Part shown: piece after piece, positions 32,690 through 40,451 of the stretch
Layout: every line of letters begins with the position of its first letter
Numbering within the stretch: the stretch's first letter is position 1
The notes under the pieces: generated by a model
The model's database searches: none
Told to the model about the DNA's origin: nothing
Seen by the model: only the letters and a program-made list of their open reading frames with translations
Program-made: the position numbers and the translations under genes
Source of the DNA: a bacterium
GTDB taxonomy: Bacteria > Patescibacteriota > Minisyncoccia > UBA6257 > GWB1-50-10
Direction: 5' to 3'
DNA: 48,456 bases
Assembly: GCA_030647415.1 (NCBI GenBank)
Contig: JAUSKB010000023.1
Span: forward strand, 1-48,456

Positions 32690-33517
32690 TCAGTTCAGAA
32701 AATCGGTGGATGTGGCGACGGTCATTCCCCGTCGTTGCATATTGACCAGGAACTCCTGAGCAATCTGAGGGAAATCGATTCCCGGGAGTGCGCCGACCGG
32801 AGACATGCAATCCTTCAAGAGGTGGAACTTCTTGATGTGCTCATCGCCGATGTTGTCGGCGATCTGTTCTACGGTTTTCAAGACGCAATGCGAGGACGCC
32901 TCGCCGGCGACCGCCACGATGTCCGCCCCTGCGAGCATGTTGAGGAAATCGGTGTTGAGCGCTGTGCTCGCGTCGGTGGGGTCAGGAACCTCTGCCATGA
33001 GTGCCCCGTAGTGCTCGGTCCATGGGTTTGACCCCTTGGTCACATAGTCGACCATGGCGAATTCCCTTCCGGACCATTCTTGCAGCGCCTCGTTCAAGTC
33101 AGGGTGGACGTTATGCCCCCACGTGCCGATCAGGCAATGCGTCGGCCAAATACAGATTTTGTAGTGGCCGGGGCGGGCCTCGAGCGCATTCGCGTACGCA
33201 ACCATGCGGGCGCGATGCCCTGGATCCCTCGTCGTCCAGATGCCGGCCCTGATATCCGCCTCTGAGATGATGGTGAACGGTTTTGGTACCTCGCCATTCT
33301 GATCCATCCACATTGCCGCGTGACCTACATCGATCAAACGATGGCTGTCGAGCGTAACGTGAATGTCGTCCAACTTCCTACCGATACGCCGCACAAGCTG
33401 CGCTGTTTGCTTCATATCAGCATCGGCACCCGGCACCGGCAACATGGCACGGGGAATGTCGCAGAAATCGTTCTGTGGGTCGATGATGACAAGATGAATC
33501 TTCAGCCTCTTTCCCAT
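32690..33517 (-). CDS. pncA: Nicotinamidase (isochorismatase-like hydrolase)
   Basis: 275 aa. Converts nicotinamide to nicotinate. Asp of HLVIIDPQNDF (about 10-17), the metal-binding TLDSHRLIDVGH region near 60, and the nucleophile Cys in VAGEASSHCVLKTVEQI near 210 are all in place. It is longer than bacterial PncA (about 210) because of extra segments around 95-175, which resembles some larger nicotinamidases. The start at 33517 is preceded by AAAGGAG; the 33613 reading would extend through the promoter. It is the first gene of the leftward unit and divergent from the Nudix, pncB, nadE unit. Confidence 0.85.
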   Translation of the reverse strand: MGKRLKIHLVIIDPQNDFCDIPRAMLPVPGADADMKQTAQLVRRIGRKLDDIHVTLDSHRLIDVGHAAMWMDQNGEVPKPFTIISEADIRAGIWTTRDPGHRARMVAYANALEARPGHYKICIWPTHCLIGTWGHNVHPDLNEALQEWSGREFAMVDYVTKGSNPWTEHYGALMAEVPDPTDASTALNTDFLNMLAGADIVAVAGEASSHCVLKTVEQIADNIGDEHIKKFHLLKDCMSPVGALPGIDFPQIAQEFLVNMQRRGMTVATSTDFLN

Positions 33518-33584
33518 ACTGCTTCTCCTTTTTATGGGTTTATGAAATAGGTTCCTGTTGACCAGTGAACCAGTTGCTGGCGCG

Positions 33585-33613
33585 ATTTTATTACATATAT
33601 GGAATTGTGTCAA
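33585..33613 (-). promoter_or_regulatory. Leftward promoter of the pncA-triad operon
   Basis: TTGACA (33608-33613), a 17-nt spacer and TAAAAT (33585-33590), a near-consensus sigma-70 promoter. Confidence 0.75.
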
Positions 33614-33632
33614 TGTTTTAGTCGCTCAAAAA

Positions 33633-33651
33633 AGTTGACTTTATGTCAACT
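33633..33651. promoter_or_regulatory. Inverted repeat between divergent NAD-salvage units (candidate operator)
   Basis: Perfect 7-bp arms AGTTGAC and GTCAACT around 5 nt. The left arm contains the -35 box of the rightward promoter and it lies 20 nt upstream of the leftward -35, so one protein could control both directions. No regulator gene is recognised nearby. Confidence 0.6.
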
Positions 33652-33664
33652 AATGATTTAGAAT
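33635..33664 (+). promoter_or_regulatory. Rightward promoter of the Nudix-pncB-nadE operon
   Basis: TTGACT (33635-33640), an 18-nt spacer and TAGAAT (33659-33664), about 57 nt before the ATG at 33722. Confidence 0.65.
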
Positions 33665-33721
33665 ATTCCCAGCAATTTCCACACAATTCACTTATATTCC
33701 ACATACGAAAGGGTAAAACCA

Positions 33722-34270
33722 ATGAGGCGATTCAAACCGTTATACCACGGGCGTTTTCTTGATGTCGTCCAGCACCATCAAACCGGTTTCGAGGTGGTGA
33801 GAACCACCAACTCCGTCGCGGTACTCGTCTATATCATCGGCGAGGGACTACTGCTCGTGAAGCAGCGACGCCCGGCAATGATCCGCAAGGGGAACCGATA
33901 CGGATGGATCACCGAGACAGTCGCGGGGCGAAGGGACCGAAAGCTCACCCTGAAACACCTCGCATCGAGTGAGATTAGGGAGGAGACGGGGTGCGCCATC
34001 AAGCCGAAGGACATTAAAATCCTAAACGGCGGAAAAGCGCTTGCCCTCTCCCCAGGAGCGCTCACCGAGCGGATATGGCTTGCGTACGCGGAGATTCCTC
34101 GAAAGCGGGTCAGCAACCGCTGGAACAAGATCTTCGGAGTCGATACGGATGAACGGACAGAACGTGTGTTGGTACCGCTCGCCTCGCTCGAGAAGATGAA
34201 ATTCACCGACATGAAAACCTTCGCGGTGGTGCAATGGTTCCTGCGCAGCCAGACATGGAAAGGGGCCTGA
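33722..34270 (+). CDS. Nudix hydrolase
   Basis: 182 aa; a pyrophosphohydrolase related to ADP-ribose pyrophosphatases. The Nudix box reads GRRDRKLTLKHLASSEIREE then TG, so the catalytic EIREETG part is intact. The first Glu of the consensus (GX5E) is Leu and the Arg of REXXEE is Ser, which makes substrate assignment uncertain. The strand preceding the box (YGWITETVAG) is typical. The context, an operon with pncB and nadE, suggests a role in recycling ADP-ribose or checking NAD-type nucleotides. The Shine-Dalgarno is AAAGGG. It overlaps the start of pncB. Confidence 0.83.
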   Translation: MRRFKPLYHGRFLDVVQHHQTGFEVVRTTNSVAVLVYIIGEGLLLVKQRRPAMIRKGNRYGWITETVAGRRDRKLTLKHLASSEIREETGCAIKPKDIKILNGGKALALSPGALTERIWLAYAEIPRKRVSNRWNKIFGVDTDERTERVLVPLASLEKMKFTDMKTFAVVQWFLRSQTWKGA

Positions 34271-35538
34271 CATTGAAAGCAGACAAACCGATTATCAAAT
34301 CGTTCCTGTGGCAGGACTTCTACAAGTTCACCATGGGATACTTCGTGTATCATCTGTACAAGGACGTGACGGTGCGATACGCGTTCAAGAACCGGACGAC
34401 GGGTATCCACATCGGGAACCTCATCGACATCGGGGCCCTCAAGGAGGAGTTGGACCACGTCCGGACTCTGCATATCACGAGGTCGGAACACCACTACCTT
34501 CGCGGGACGTTCGAATACGGGAACAAGATGTTCTCGGACGACTACCTCGACTTTCTCCGCGATATCACAATGCCGGACTACCACTTCGAGGTGGTCGACG
34601 GTCAGATCGCTCTTGAATTCGAGGGTCCCTGGAGCACGGCGATCTACTGGGAGATATTCGCCCTGGTAATCGTACAAACGCTCCTGGGCCGTGCCGTCCT
34701 CAAACGCCATTCGCGATTCGAATTGGATGCGGTGCGCGCAGAGGGCGTACGGAGACTCGCCGATAAGATAGCCATACTGAAGACGCGGCCGGACATCATA
34801 TTCTCTGATTTCGGGACCAGGCGGGCATTCAGCCCGGAATGGCAGGAATACGTCGTCGGAGCGCTCTCTGAAGAGCTTCCCGGCGGATACCAATTCCTCG
34901 GAACGTCGAACGTGTGGCTCGCGATGCAGTATGGGCTCCTGCCTATGGGCACCGACGCGCATGAACGCACGATGGTTATCGCAGCGCTTATGGATAATGA
35001 CCCGGAAGGCAATGGGGTTCGGGCAGCCATCAGTACCGCAACCCAGCAATGGTGGGACCTGTATAACTATGGACTTTCCATCGCGCTTCCAGACACGTTT
35101 GGGACCGACGCCTTCCTTCGCTCGTTCACGCCGGCTCAGGCATACACATGGAAGGGGTTCCGGCAGGATTCTGGCGATCCGCTCGATATCATTGGAAACA
35201 AGTATATTCCCTTCTATCGCCAGTGCGGCATGAACGACGGGGAGATACGTGGGAAGTTAGCTATTCCGAGCGACGGACTCGAATTGCCGCTTATGACCAA
35301 AATCACGGATACGTTCAAAGACGTAGTTCGGATATCGAGCGGCTGGGGCACGAACCTCACCAACGACCTGGGGCTCAAAACCCTCTCGATCGTCATCAAG
35401 GTAGTCAGTGCGAACGGCCGCGGGACGGTGAAACTCTCCGATAATCCCACGAAGGCGATGGGAAGGTCAGAGGATATCGCCCGGTACATGAAGATCTTCG
35501 TGTACGGAGCGCACGATTCGGTGGAATGCAAATACTAG
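34255..35538 (+). CDS. pncB: Nicotinate phosphoribosyltransferase
   Basis: About 427 aa. Makes nicotinate mononucleotide from nicotinate and PRPP. It follows E. coli PncB closely: LWQDFYKFTMGY at the N-terminus, GTSNVWLAMQYGLLPMGTDAHE with the active-site His, FRQDSGDPLDIIGNKYI, SSGWGTNLTNDLGLKTLSIVIKV and a C-terminal KLSDNPTKAMG. Starts are possible at 34234, 34255 or TTG 34273; the last follows AAGGGG at a good distance and only 2 nt after the Nudix stop. It is ended by a perfect palindrome (35544-35573) before nadE. Confidence 0.92.
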   Translation: MERGLTLKADKPIIKSFLWQDFYKFTMGYFVYHLYKDVTVRYAFKNRTTGIHIGNLIDIGALKEELDHVRTLHITRSEHHYLRGTFEYGNKMFSDDYLDFLRDITMPDYHFEVVDGQIALEFEGPWSTAIYWEIFALVIVQTLLGRAVLKRHSRFELDAVRAEGVRRLADKIAILKTRPDIIFSDFGTRRAFSPEWQEYVVGALSEELPGGYQFLGTSNVWLAMQYGLLPMGTDAHERTMVIAALMDNDPEGNGVRAAISTATQQWWDLYNYGLSIALPDTFGTDAFLRSFTPAQAYTWKGFRQDSGDPLDIIGNKYIPFYRQCGMNDGEIRGKLAIPSDGLELPLMTKITDTFKDVVRISSGWGTNLTNDLGLKTLSIVIKVVSANGRGTVKLSDNPTKAMGRSEDIARYMKIFVYGAHDSVECKY

Positions 35539-35543
35539 CAATC

Positions 35544-35573
35544 GGTAGAGACGGGCATATGCCCGTCTCTACC
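35544..35573. terminator. Perfect 30-bp palindrome after pncB
   Basis: Each half is GGTAGAGACGGGCAT and its complement, with no unpaired loop by sequence. No U-run follows. A further hairpin (CTCACGAGA/TCTCGTGAG, 35585-35619) lies before nadE. The pair may tune expression between pncB and nadE. Confidence 0.6.
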
Positions 35574-35682
35574 ACCTGTTTTCTCACGAGAGCGCCGAAC
35601 GCCGGCATTCTCGTGAGGGAGCACGAGCGTTCTCCCTCAGTCGTTTCACAATCACATACGAAAACCTAAGAAAGGATATCTC

Positions 35683-37641
35683 ATGCGGTATAAGAATTTT
35701 GGATTCGTGCGCGTCGCTGCGGCGGTGCCAAAGGTAACAATTGGCGACCCGCTGGCGAATGTTGAGCATATGCTACAGCTCGCCACTAGAGCATATACGC
35801 AGGGTGTGCAGGTACTCGCCTTCCCTGAGCTGGGCCTAACCGGATACTCGTGCGGGGACATGTTCTCGCAGGAGCTACTACTCGACACTACGCTGGACGC
35901 GCTCTTCCACTTCACTACGACGACGGCGCGATACAACACGCTGTATGTCGTCGGATTGCCGATGCGCATCGACGGCCAGCTCTATAACGTCGCTGCCTTC
36001 GTCGCAAACGGAAGCATCCTCGGGATCGTGCCGAAAGGACACATCCCGAACTACAAGGAGTTCCAGGAAGACCGCTGGTTCCGTCCAGGGACGGAGCTGC
36101 GCGTTGATATCGCGGCGCTTAATTCGCCGGATGGTATGCCATACCAGGTTCCGGCCGGCATGAACATCATCATCGACGTCGAGAACCTTCCCGGCCTCAT
36201 GGTCGGTGCGGACATCTGCGAAGACATCTGGATGCCTATGTCGCCTGGCGAACGCCACGCGCTCCACGGGGCAACCTTGCTGGTGAATATCTCAGCTTCG
36301 AACGATACGGTGGGCAAGTCAGACTTCCGCCGCCTTCTCGTGAACTCGAGGTCAGGGAAATGTGTCGCCGGGCAGATATATGTGTCCTGCGGGCCGTGGG
36401 AGTCATCCGCGGAGACGGTGTTTGGAGGCGACGCGATGATCAGCGCAAATGGGACGGTCGTTGCGGGATCGAAGCGATTCAGCTTCGAGCCTCAGCTCAT
36501 CGTCGCCGACGTTGACGTTGCGGCACTCACACGCGAGCGGACCCAGACGGGCACCTTCGGAGCCGCTTCGGCACTAGAGCGCGCGGAGTACGTTGTAGTC
36601 CCCTGCTCTATTGGAGAGCTTGATCTCTCAAACAGCTTCCGCATACCAGTGGATCCGTTTCCTTTCGTTCCGTCCGATCCTGCGACGCGCGATGCTCGAT
36701 GCGAAGAGGTGTTCAGCATCCAGATGACCGGCCTCATCCGCCGATTACTCCACGTTTTCAAGGGGAGGACGCCTACCGTAACCATTGGGATCTCCGGTGG
36801 GCTTGATTCCACACTGGCACTGCTTGTTCTGGTGAAGGCGTACCTGCACATAGGGTGGGACCTCAAGGGTATTATCGCGGTCACCATGCCGGGTCCGGGT
36901 ACGAAGTCACGAACGCTGAAAAACGTGTTCCGACTCTGTACGGCGCTCGGCATCACGGTGCGGAAGATACCAATCACTAGGGCGGTGACGCGCCACCTCA
37001 GAGACATCGGACACGAACCATGCTGGGCATGCCTCACCTGCGAGAACGCCCAGGCACGTGAGCGGACCAAGATCCTCATGGACCTTGGCTTCATGATCAA
37101 TACCGGCGACCTATCAGAGGGCATACTCGGGTGGTGTACCTACGGCGGAGATCAGGATGGCATGTATGCCGTAAACGCAGGAGTCCCCAAGACGCTCGTC
37201 CGGCACATTGTTGGCTGGGAGGCAAACCACCAACAAGCTAACATTCGGAAGATTCTCAAGGACATCTTGGAAACACCTATCTCACCCGAGCTGACCAAAG
37301 CGGTGCAACAAACAGAGTCAAGGATCGGTCCATACGCGCTACACGACTTCTTCATCTGGCACATGTTTCGTCATGGATCATGGCCTGAGAAGATTCTCTT
37401 CCTTGCTGAGGTTGCCTTTGAGGGGACATACAGCCGCGAGATAATCCTGAAGTGGATGCTCGTGTACTATGAGCGATTCTTCGGAAACCAGTTCAAGCGG
37501 GACGCGTCGCCGAATGGCCCAAAGATCGGGGCGGTAAGCATCTCGCCGCGAGGCGACCTCAGGATGCCCTCAGATATGGAGGGTAGGCTCTGGGTAGACG
37601 AGGTGATGCGTCTGGGGGCTAATCCACCAGACAACGAGTGA
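35683..37641 (+). CDS. nadE: Glutamine-dependent NAD+ synthetase
   Basis: 652 aa two-domain enzyme that amidates nicotinate adenine dinucleotide to NAD. The nitrilase-type glutaminase domain (about 1-300) has Glu in AFPELGLTGYSCGD, Lys in VPKGHIPNYKEF and Cys in VGADICEDIWMP. The synthetase domain (from about 345) has the PP-loop GISGGLDSTLALLVL, followed by TGDLSEGILGWCTYGGDQDGMYAVNAGVPKT. Length and layout match the large bacterial (mycobacterial-type) NadE. The Shine-Dalgarno is AAAGGAT, 6 nt before the ATG. It is the last gene of the rightward unit and is followed by a strong terminator. Confidence 0.95.
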   Translation: MRYKNFGFVRVAAAVPKVTIGDPLANVEHMLQLATRAYTQGVQVLAFPELGLTGYSCGDMFSQELLLDTTLDALFHFTTTTARYNTLYVVGLPMRIDGQLYNVAAFVANGSILGIVPKGHIPNYKEFQEDRWFRPGTELRVDIAALNSPDGMPYQVPAGMNIIIDVENLPGLMVGADICEDIWMPMSPGERHALHGATLLVNISASNDTVGKSDFRRLLVNSRSGKCVAGQIYVSCGPWESSAETVFGGDAMISANGTVVAGSKRFSFEPQLIVADVDVAALTRERTQTGTFGAASALERAEYVVVPCSIGELDLSNSFRIPVDPFPFVPSDPATRDARCEEVFSIQMTGLIRRLLHVFKGRTPTVTIGISGGLDSTLALLVLVKAYLHIGWDLKGIIAVTMPGPGTKSRTLKNVFRLCTALGITVRKIPITRAVTRHLRDIGHEPCWACLTCENAQARERTKILMDLGFMINTGDLSEGILGWCTYGGDQDGMYAVNAGVPKTLVRHIVGWEANHQQANIRKILKDILETPISPELTKAVQQTESRIGPYALHDFFIWHMFRHGSWPEKILFLAEVAFEGTYSREIILKWMLVYYERFFGNQFKRDASPNGPKIGAVSISPRGDLRMPSDMEGRLWVDEVMRLGANPPDNE

Positions 37642-37658
37642 GGTGAGTTATCACAACA

Positions 37659-37688
37659 AACCCCGGCATATGCCGGGGTTGCTTTTTT
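37659..37688 (+). terminator. nadE terminator
   Basis: Palindrome AACCCCGGCATATGCCGGGGTT followed by GCTTTTTTG. Confidence 0.92.
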
Positions 37689-37703
37689 GTGCATAAAAAT
37701 AGA

Positions 37704-37738
37704 ATCTCCCGGCCGAGGCCGGGAGATAGGTTATTTTT
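37704..37738. terminator. Bidirectional hairpin at the end of the SLOG-like remnant
   Basis: ATCTCCCGG and CCGGGAGAT arms, with T-rich sequence on both sides (TTATTTTT on plus, ATTTTTA on minus). It probably once ended the minus-strand gene whose remnant lies at 37736-37882. Confidence 0.7.
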
Positions 37739-37882
37739 CTCAGAAGAATCCGCCGCCCGAAGAGCTTTGGGTTCCTCTTTATTGACAATGCTCACCGTCG
37801 AAACACCGTCCGGCGCCGTTCCACTTTCGATCTGACCGACAAGCTCGTCGGTCGCGCGACCGGTACCCTTGATGAGGACCAC
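37736..37882 (-). pseudogene. C-terminal remnant of a SLOG/LSDAT-like nucleotide-sensor protein
   Basis: The open frame reads WPVVLIKGTGRATDELVGQI then ESGTAPDGVSTVSIVNKEEPKALRAADSSEK. The PVVLIKGTGRATDEL segment matches the PVVV-x-GSGRASDxL pattern of the SLOG domain of TRPM and bacterial LSDAT proteins. There is no usable start (an in-frame stop lies 24 nt upstream of the first GTG), and the frame runs on through the terminator hairpin. A one-base shift would give TGA just before it. So it is the decayed 3' end of a longer gene. SLOG proteins bind NAD-derived ligands such as ADP-ribose, fitting the neighbouring genes. Confidence 0.55.
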
Positions 37883-38005
37883 TGGCCATTTTTCAATGCA
37901 GCCATTTTAATCCCATCGGTGGCATCACTTTACTAGCGCCACATTGACATGCGTGTGCCAAGAAGCGTAGAAAGAGCTTATATCTTTTACAACCAGGAGA
38001 GCTGC

Positions 38006-38284
38006 ATGTTCCATGATATGGAAATTAGCATGGGAGAATTCCCGAAACCCGCCGCAGCGCCAGCAGAGTACCTCGCGAACGAACTTGAGACGGCGCTGGT
38101 GGGAGCGGTGATACGACTCACCCACCGCACCGACCGGGCCGTCTGGAACAACACCAGAAGGTCGCCGCTCGCGCACCGGAAGAACCATATCCGATGCTGC
38201 GAAAGGTGCCAGGCAATGCTGCGCGAAGGTCGCCTAAGCATCGAGGCGCTCCTCGACGAGCTCTCGAACGCGGTCCAGCGATAA
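38006..38284 (+). CDS. Small hypothetical protein with a CCxxC motif (92 aa)
   Basis: Unknown. The start at 38006 is preceded by AGGAGAG at 5 nt; the longer reading from 37949 has no such site. A helical N-terminal part (PAEYLANELETALVGAVIRLTHRTDRAVW) is followed by KNHIRCCERCQAMLREGRLSIEALLDEL. The CCERC could bind metal with His. It carries a Shine-Dalgarno like the NAD/TerY-P genes and may belong to the same acquired block. Confidence 0.6.
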   Translation: MFHDMEISMGEFPKPAAAPAEYLANELETALVGAVIRLTHRTDRAVWNNTRRSPLAHRKNHIRCCERCQAMLREGRLSIEALLDELSNAVQR

Positions 38285-38333
38285 AATAACAAGCCCCCCA
38301 TACTGCGGGACTTTTTCACTCCCTGGAATCAAC

Positions 38334-38374
38334 ACATTCGCGCTGCTGCGCTCAGTATTTCTTCACCGTCGTTC
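38334..38374. repeat. Third copy of the convergent-end repeat
   Basis: Diverged copy of the 45-bp units at 11399-11490 (shared ACATTCGCGCTG and GCGCTCAGTAT), covering the recQ stop codon and the gap to the convergent small gene. Confidence 0.65.
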
Positions 38375-39556
38375 CTCAAAGCACACATCGCACATGCCGC
38401 AGTTGTCGCCGTTTAACCGCTCGCCGAAGTACGAGAGGAGCATCTTCCGGCGGCACCGCCAGGCGGTCGCGTACGTCACCATCGTGTCGAGCTGCATCGC
38501 GGCGACCGTCGCTCGGTGCTCGTCCGTCATCTGCCGGATAAAGTACTCGTGCTTCGCCTTGTCGGCATAGCTAAAAAACAGAATGCACTCCGCCGGCAGG
38601 CCGTCGCGGCCCGCCCGCCCCGTCTCCTGGTAGTACCCCTCAAGATTTTTCGGCAAATCGTAGTGGATGACGAACCGCACATCCGGCTTGTCAATGCCCA
38701 TGCCGAAGGCGATGGTCGCGGTGATGACATGGACGGTCCCCTTCATGAAGTGCTCCTGGTTCGCCGTCCGCTCCTTCTGGGGAAGTCCCGCGTGATACGG
38801 CATCGCGGCGATGCCCGCATCGGAGAGGCGTGCCGCGACCCGTTCCGCAGTCGCGCGGCTGTGGCAATACACGATGCCGGATTGCCCCTGGTGGTCCTCT
38901 GCATAATTTATAACCTGCGCGAGTGCCTCCTGCTTCGGCCGAACCTGGTAGATGAGATTCTTCCGGTCGAAGCTCCCAATGAACGCCCGGTGGTTCGAGA
39001 GTGCGAGCTGGCGCACAATGTCCTCGCGGACCTTCAGTGTCGCGGTTGCGGTTAAGGCTACCACCGGCACGTCCGGAAAAAGCTCCCGCAGTTCCCCCAG
39101 GCGGCGGTACTCCGGCCGGAAGTCATGTCCCCATTCCGAGATGCAGTGCGCCTCGTCTACCGCGATGAGCGCGACCGAGAGTGAGGAAATAAGGTCGAGA
39201 AACCCCGGCTTCATGATGCGCTCCGGCGCGACGTACAGGAGCTTCACCTCGCGCGCGGCGAGCCGCCGCCATACTTCGCGCTCTTCCACCACGCCGAGGC
39301 TCGAGTTCAGGTACACTGCGGGAATTGAGCTTTCCTTGAGTCCCGCCACTTGGTCCTTCATGAGCGAGATGAGGGGTGAGATAACGAGCGTGATACCGGA
39401 AAAGAGAAGTGCGGGCAATTGGTAGCAGAGCGATTTCCCGCCGCCCGTGGGCAGGAGCGCCAGCGTGTCCTTGCGCTGGAGCACGTGGAGAATGATGTCT
39501 TCTTGAAGTGGGAGAAACTCCGTGAAACCAAAATGAGTCTTCAGGGTCTTCTGCAT
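38363..39556 (-). CDS. recQ: ATP-dependent DNA helicase RecQ (short form)
   Basis: 3'-5' helicase, 397 aa from the ATG at 39556. Motif 0 FLPLQEDIILHVL, motif I LLPTGGGKSLCYQLP, motif II AVDEAHCISEWGHDFRPEYRRL, motif III ALTATAT, motif V TIAFGMGIDKPDVRFVIHYDLP and motif VI YYQETGRAGRDG are complete. The zinc-binding tail (WRCRRKMLLSYFGE...CGMCDVC) is present, but the winged-helix and HRDC domains of full RecQ (about 600 aa) are missing, which is common in reduced genomes. A TACTAT box 9 nt upstream suggests an almost leaderless transcript. The 3' end lies in a dispersed repeat. Confidence 0.93.
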   Translation of the reverse strand: MQKTLKTHFGFTEFLPLQEDIILHVLQRKDTLALLPTGGGKSLCYQLPALLFSGITLVISPLISLMKDQVAGLKESSIPAVYLNSSLGVVEEREVWRRLAAREVKLLYVAPERIMKPGFLDLISSLSVALIAVDEAHCISEWGHDFRPEYRRLGELRELFPDVPVVALTATATLKVREDIVRQLALSNHRAFIGSFDRKNLIYQVRPKQEALAQVINYAEDHQGQSGIVYCHSRATAERVAARLSDAGIAAMPYHAGLPQKERTANQEHFMKGTVHVITATIAFGMGIDKPDVRFVIHYDLPKNLEGYYQETGRAGRDGLPAECILFFSYADKAKHEYFIRQMTDEHRATVAAMQLDTMVTYATAWRCRRKMLLSYFGERLNGDNCGMCDVCFEERR

Positions 39557-39632
39557 GTCGGTGCCATAGTACCATGCGAGCCTCGGTCGGACTACCACAC
39601 CGCTACACCCAACCTATGCACAGGCCATGGTT

Positions 39633-39678
39633 CCAGAACTTGTCATTCCGGACGGCCGTCTGGAATGACAAGTTCTGG
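39633..39678. repeat. Long palindromic repeat (copy A) upstream of recQ
   Basis: 46-nt near-perfect hairpin: arms beginning CCAGAACTTGTCATTCC around a GACGGCCGTC core. A near-identical palindrome is at 40268-40309, on the other side of the small membrane-protein gene. Confidence 0.85.
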
Positions 39679-39786
39679 ATTTTATGGGAGGGGCGGATAC
39701 GCCGGCGGATAGAAGGCGGCGTACCACTACAGCGACGACCCTGTCCCTATGGGGCGAAGGCCCGGGGAAGCCGTGGGCGGTCCATG

Positions 39787-39853
39787 CCCGTTAGAATTTT
39801 GCATAGTATCTATATTCAAAAAAATCACATGTGCGTGCAAAACTCTAACGGGG
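39787..39853. other. Inverted repeat abutting a promoter
   Basis: Arms CCCGTTAGAATTTTGCA (39787-39803) and TGCAAAACTCTAACGGG (39837-39853), with one mismatch, around an AT-rich 33-nt loop. It touches the -10 box at 39854 and covers the expected -35, so it may be an operator. Confidence 0.6.
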
Positions 39854-39859
39854 TATACT
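39854..39859 (+). promoter_or_regulatory. -10 box for a leaderless transcript
   Basis: TATACT followed by 6 nt (GGTCGT) and the ATG at 39866. Confidence 0.6.
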
Positions 39860-39865
39860 GGTCGT

Positions 39866-40180
39866 ATGCGGTCACCAAAATACATCGCCCTCCTCCAGTC
39901 GGTCGGCGTCGCGGCATACGTTGCCGTCTTTGCGGCCGTCGTCCAGACGACACAAGCCATCGTACTCCCGCAAAGCCTGGTGCCCGTCCTCGGTATTGCC
40001 CTCTTCCTTCTCGCCTTTGTCACCTCCGCGCTCATCTGCGCCGCCATCGTCTTCGGATATCCGGCAACCCTGTTTTTTGACGGCAAAAAACGCGAGGCGC
40101 TCGAGATCGTCGGGTGGACCATGGCCTGGTGCGTCATCCTCCTCGCAATCATAGGCACTGCCGTTGTACTTTTACAGTAA
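39866..40180 (+). CDS. Small three-span membrane protein (104 aa)
   Basis: Unknown family. Three hydrophobic segments: YIALLQSVGVAAYVAVFAAVV, VPVLGIALFLLAFVTSALICAAIV and WTMAWCVILLAIIGTAVVLL. Between the second and third is a short cytoplasmic loop with FFDGKKREALEIVG. The start at 39866 is set by the -10 box 6 nt upstream; the longer reading adds residues from the inverted repeat. It is bracketed by two copies of one palindromic repeat. Confidence 0.75.
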   Translation: MRSPKYIALLQSVGVAAYVAVFAAVVQTTQAIVLPQSLVPVLGIALFLLAFVTSALICAAIVFGYPATLFFDGKKREALEIVGWTMAWCVILLAIIGTAVVLLQ

Positions 40181-40267
40181 CCACGCAAAGCAAACTGAGG
40201 TGTCGGTTGGAACTGAAACAATGAGCGAGAATGTCCCCACCGGCATAACTTACTATGTAACAGTCCT

Positions 40268-40309
40268 AGAACTTGTCATTTCAGACGGCCGTCTGAAGTG
40301 ACAAGTTCT
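40268..40309. repeat. Long palindromic repeat (copy B)
   Basis: 42-nt palindrome with the same AGAACTTGTCATT arm and GACGGCCGTC core as 39633-39678. The gap 40181-40394 holds nothing else apart from a short GTACC-containing inverted repeat. Confidence 0.85.
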
Positions 40310-40394
40310 TGGTATTGAGAGAGACTGCCGGAGAGCCGAGGGATACCACCAGCGGTACCTCGAGAAGCACGGCGGCGGCGTGTGCCATATATAA

Positions 40395-40427
40395 AAATGC
40401 CACGCTGGTAAAGACCAGGTGGCATTT
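40395..40427 (-). terminator. Terminator of the small gene at 40452
   Basis: AAATGCCACGCTGGT pairs with ACCAGGTGGCATTT, one bulge; TTTTATATA follows on the minus strand. Confidence 0.8.
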
Positions 40428-40451
40428 CTTTCAAAGAACAGTTGCCCCTAC

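Noticed and set aside
37619-37882. 87-codon minus ORF as an intact gene
   Set aside because: It continues through two terminators into the nadE stop, lacks a start signal, and only its first 50 codons look like protein; treated as a remnant.
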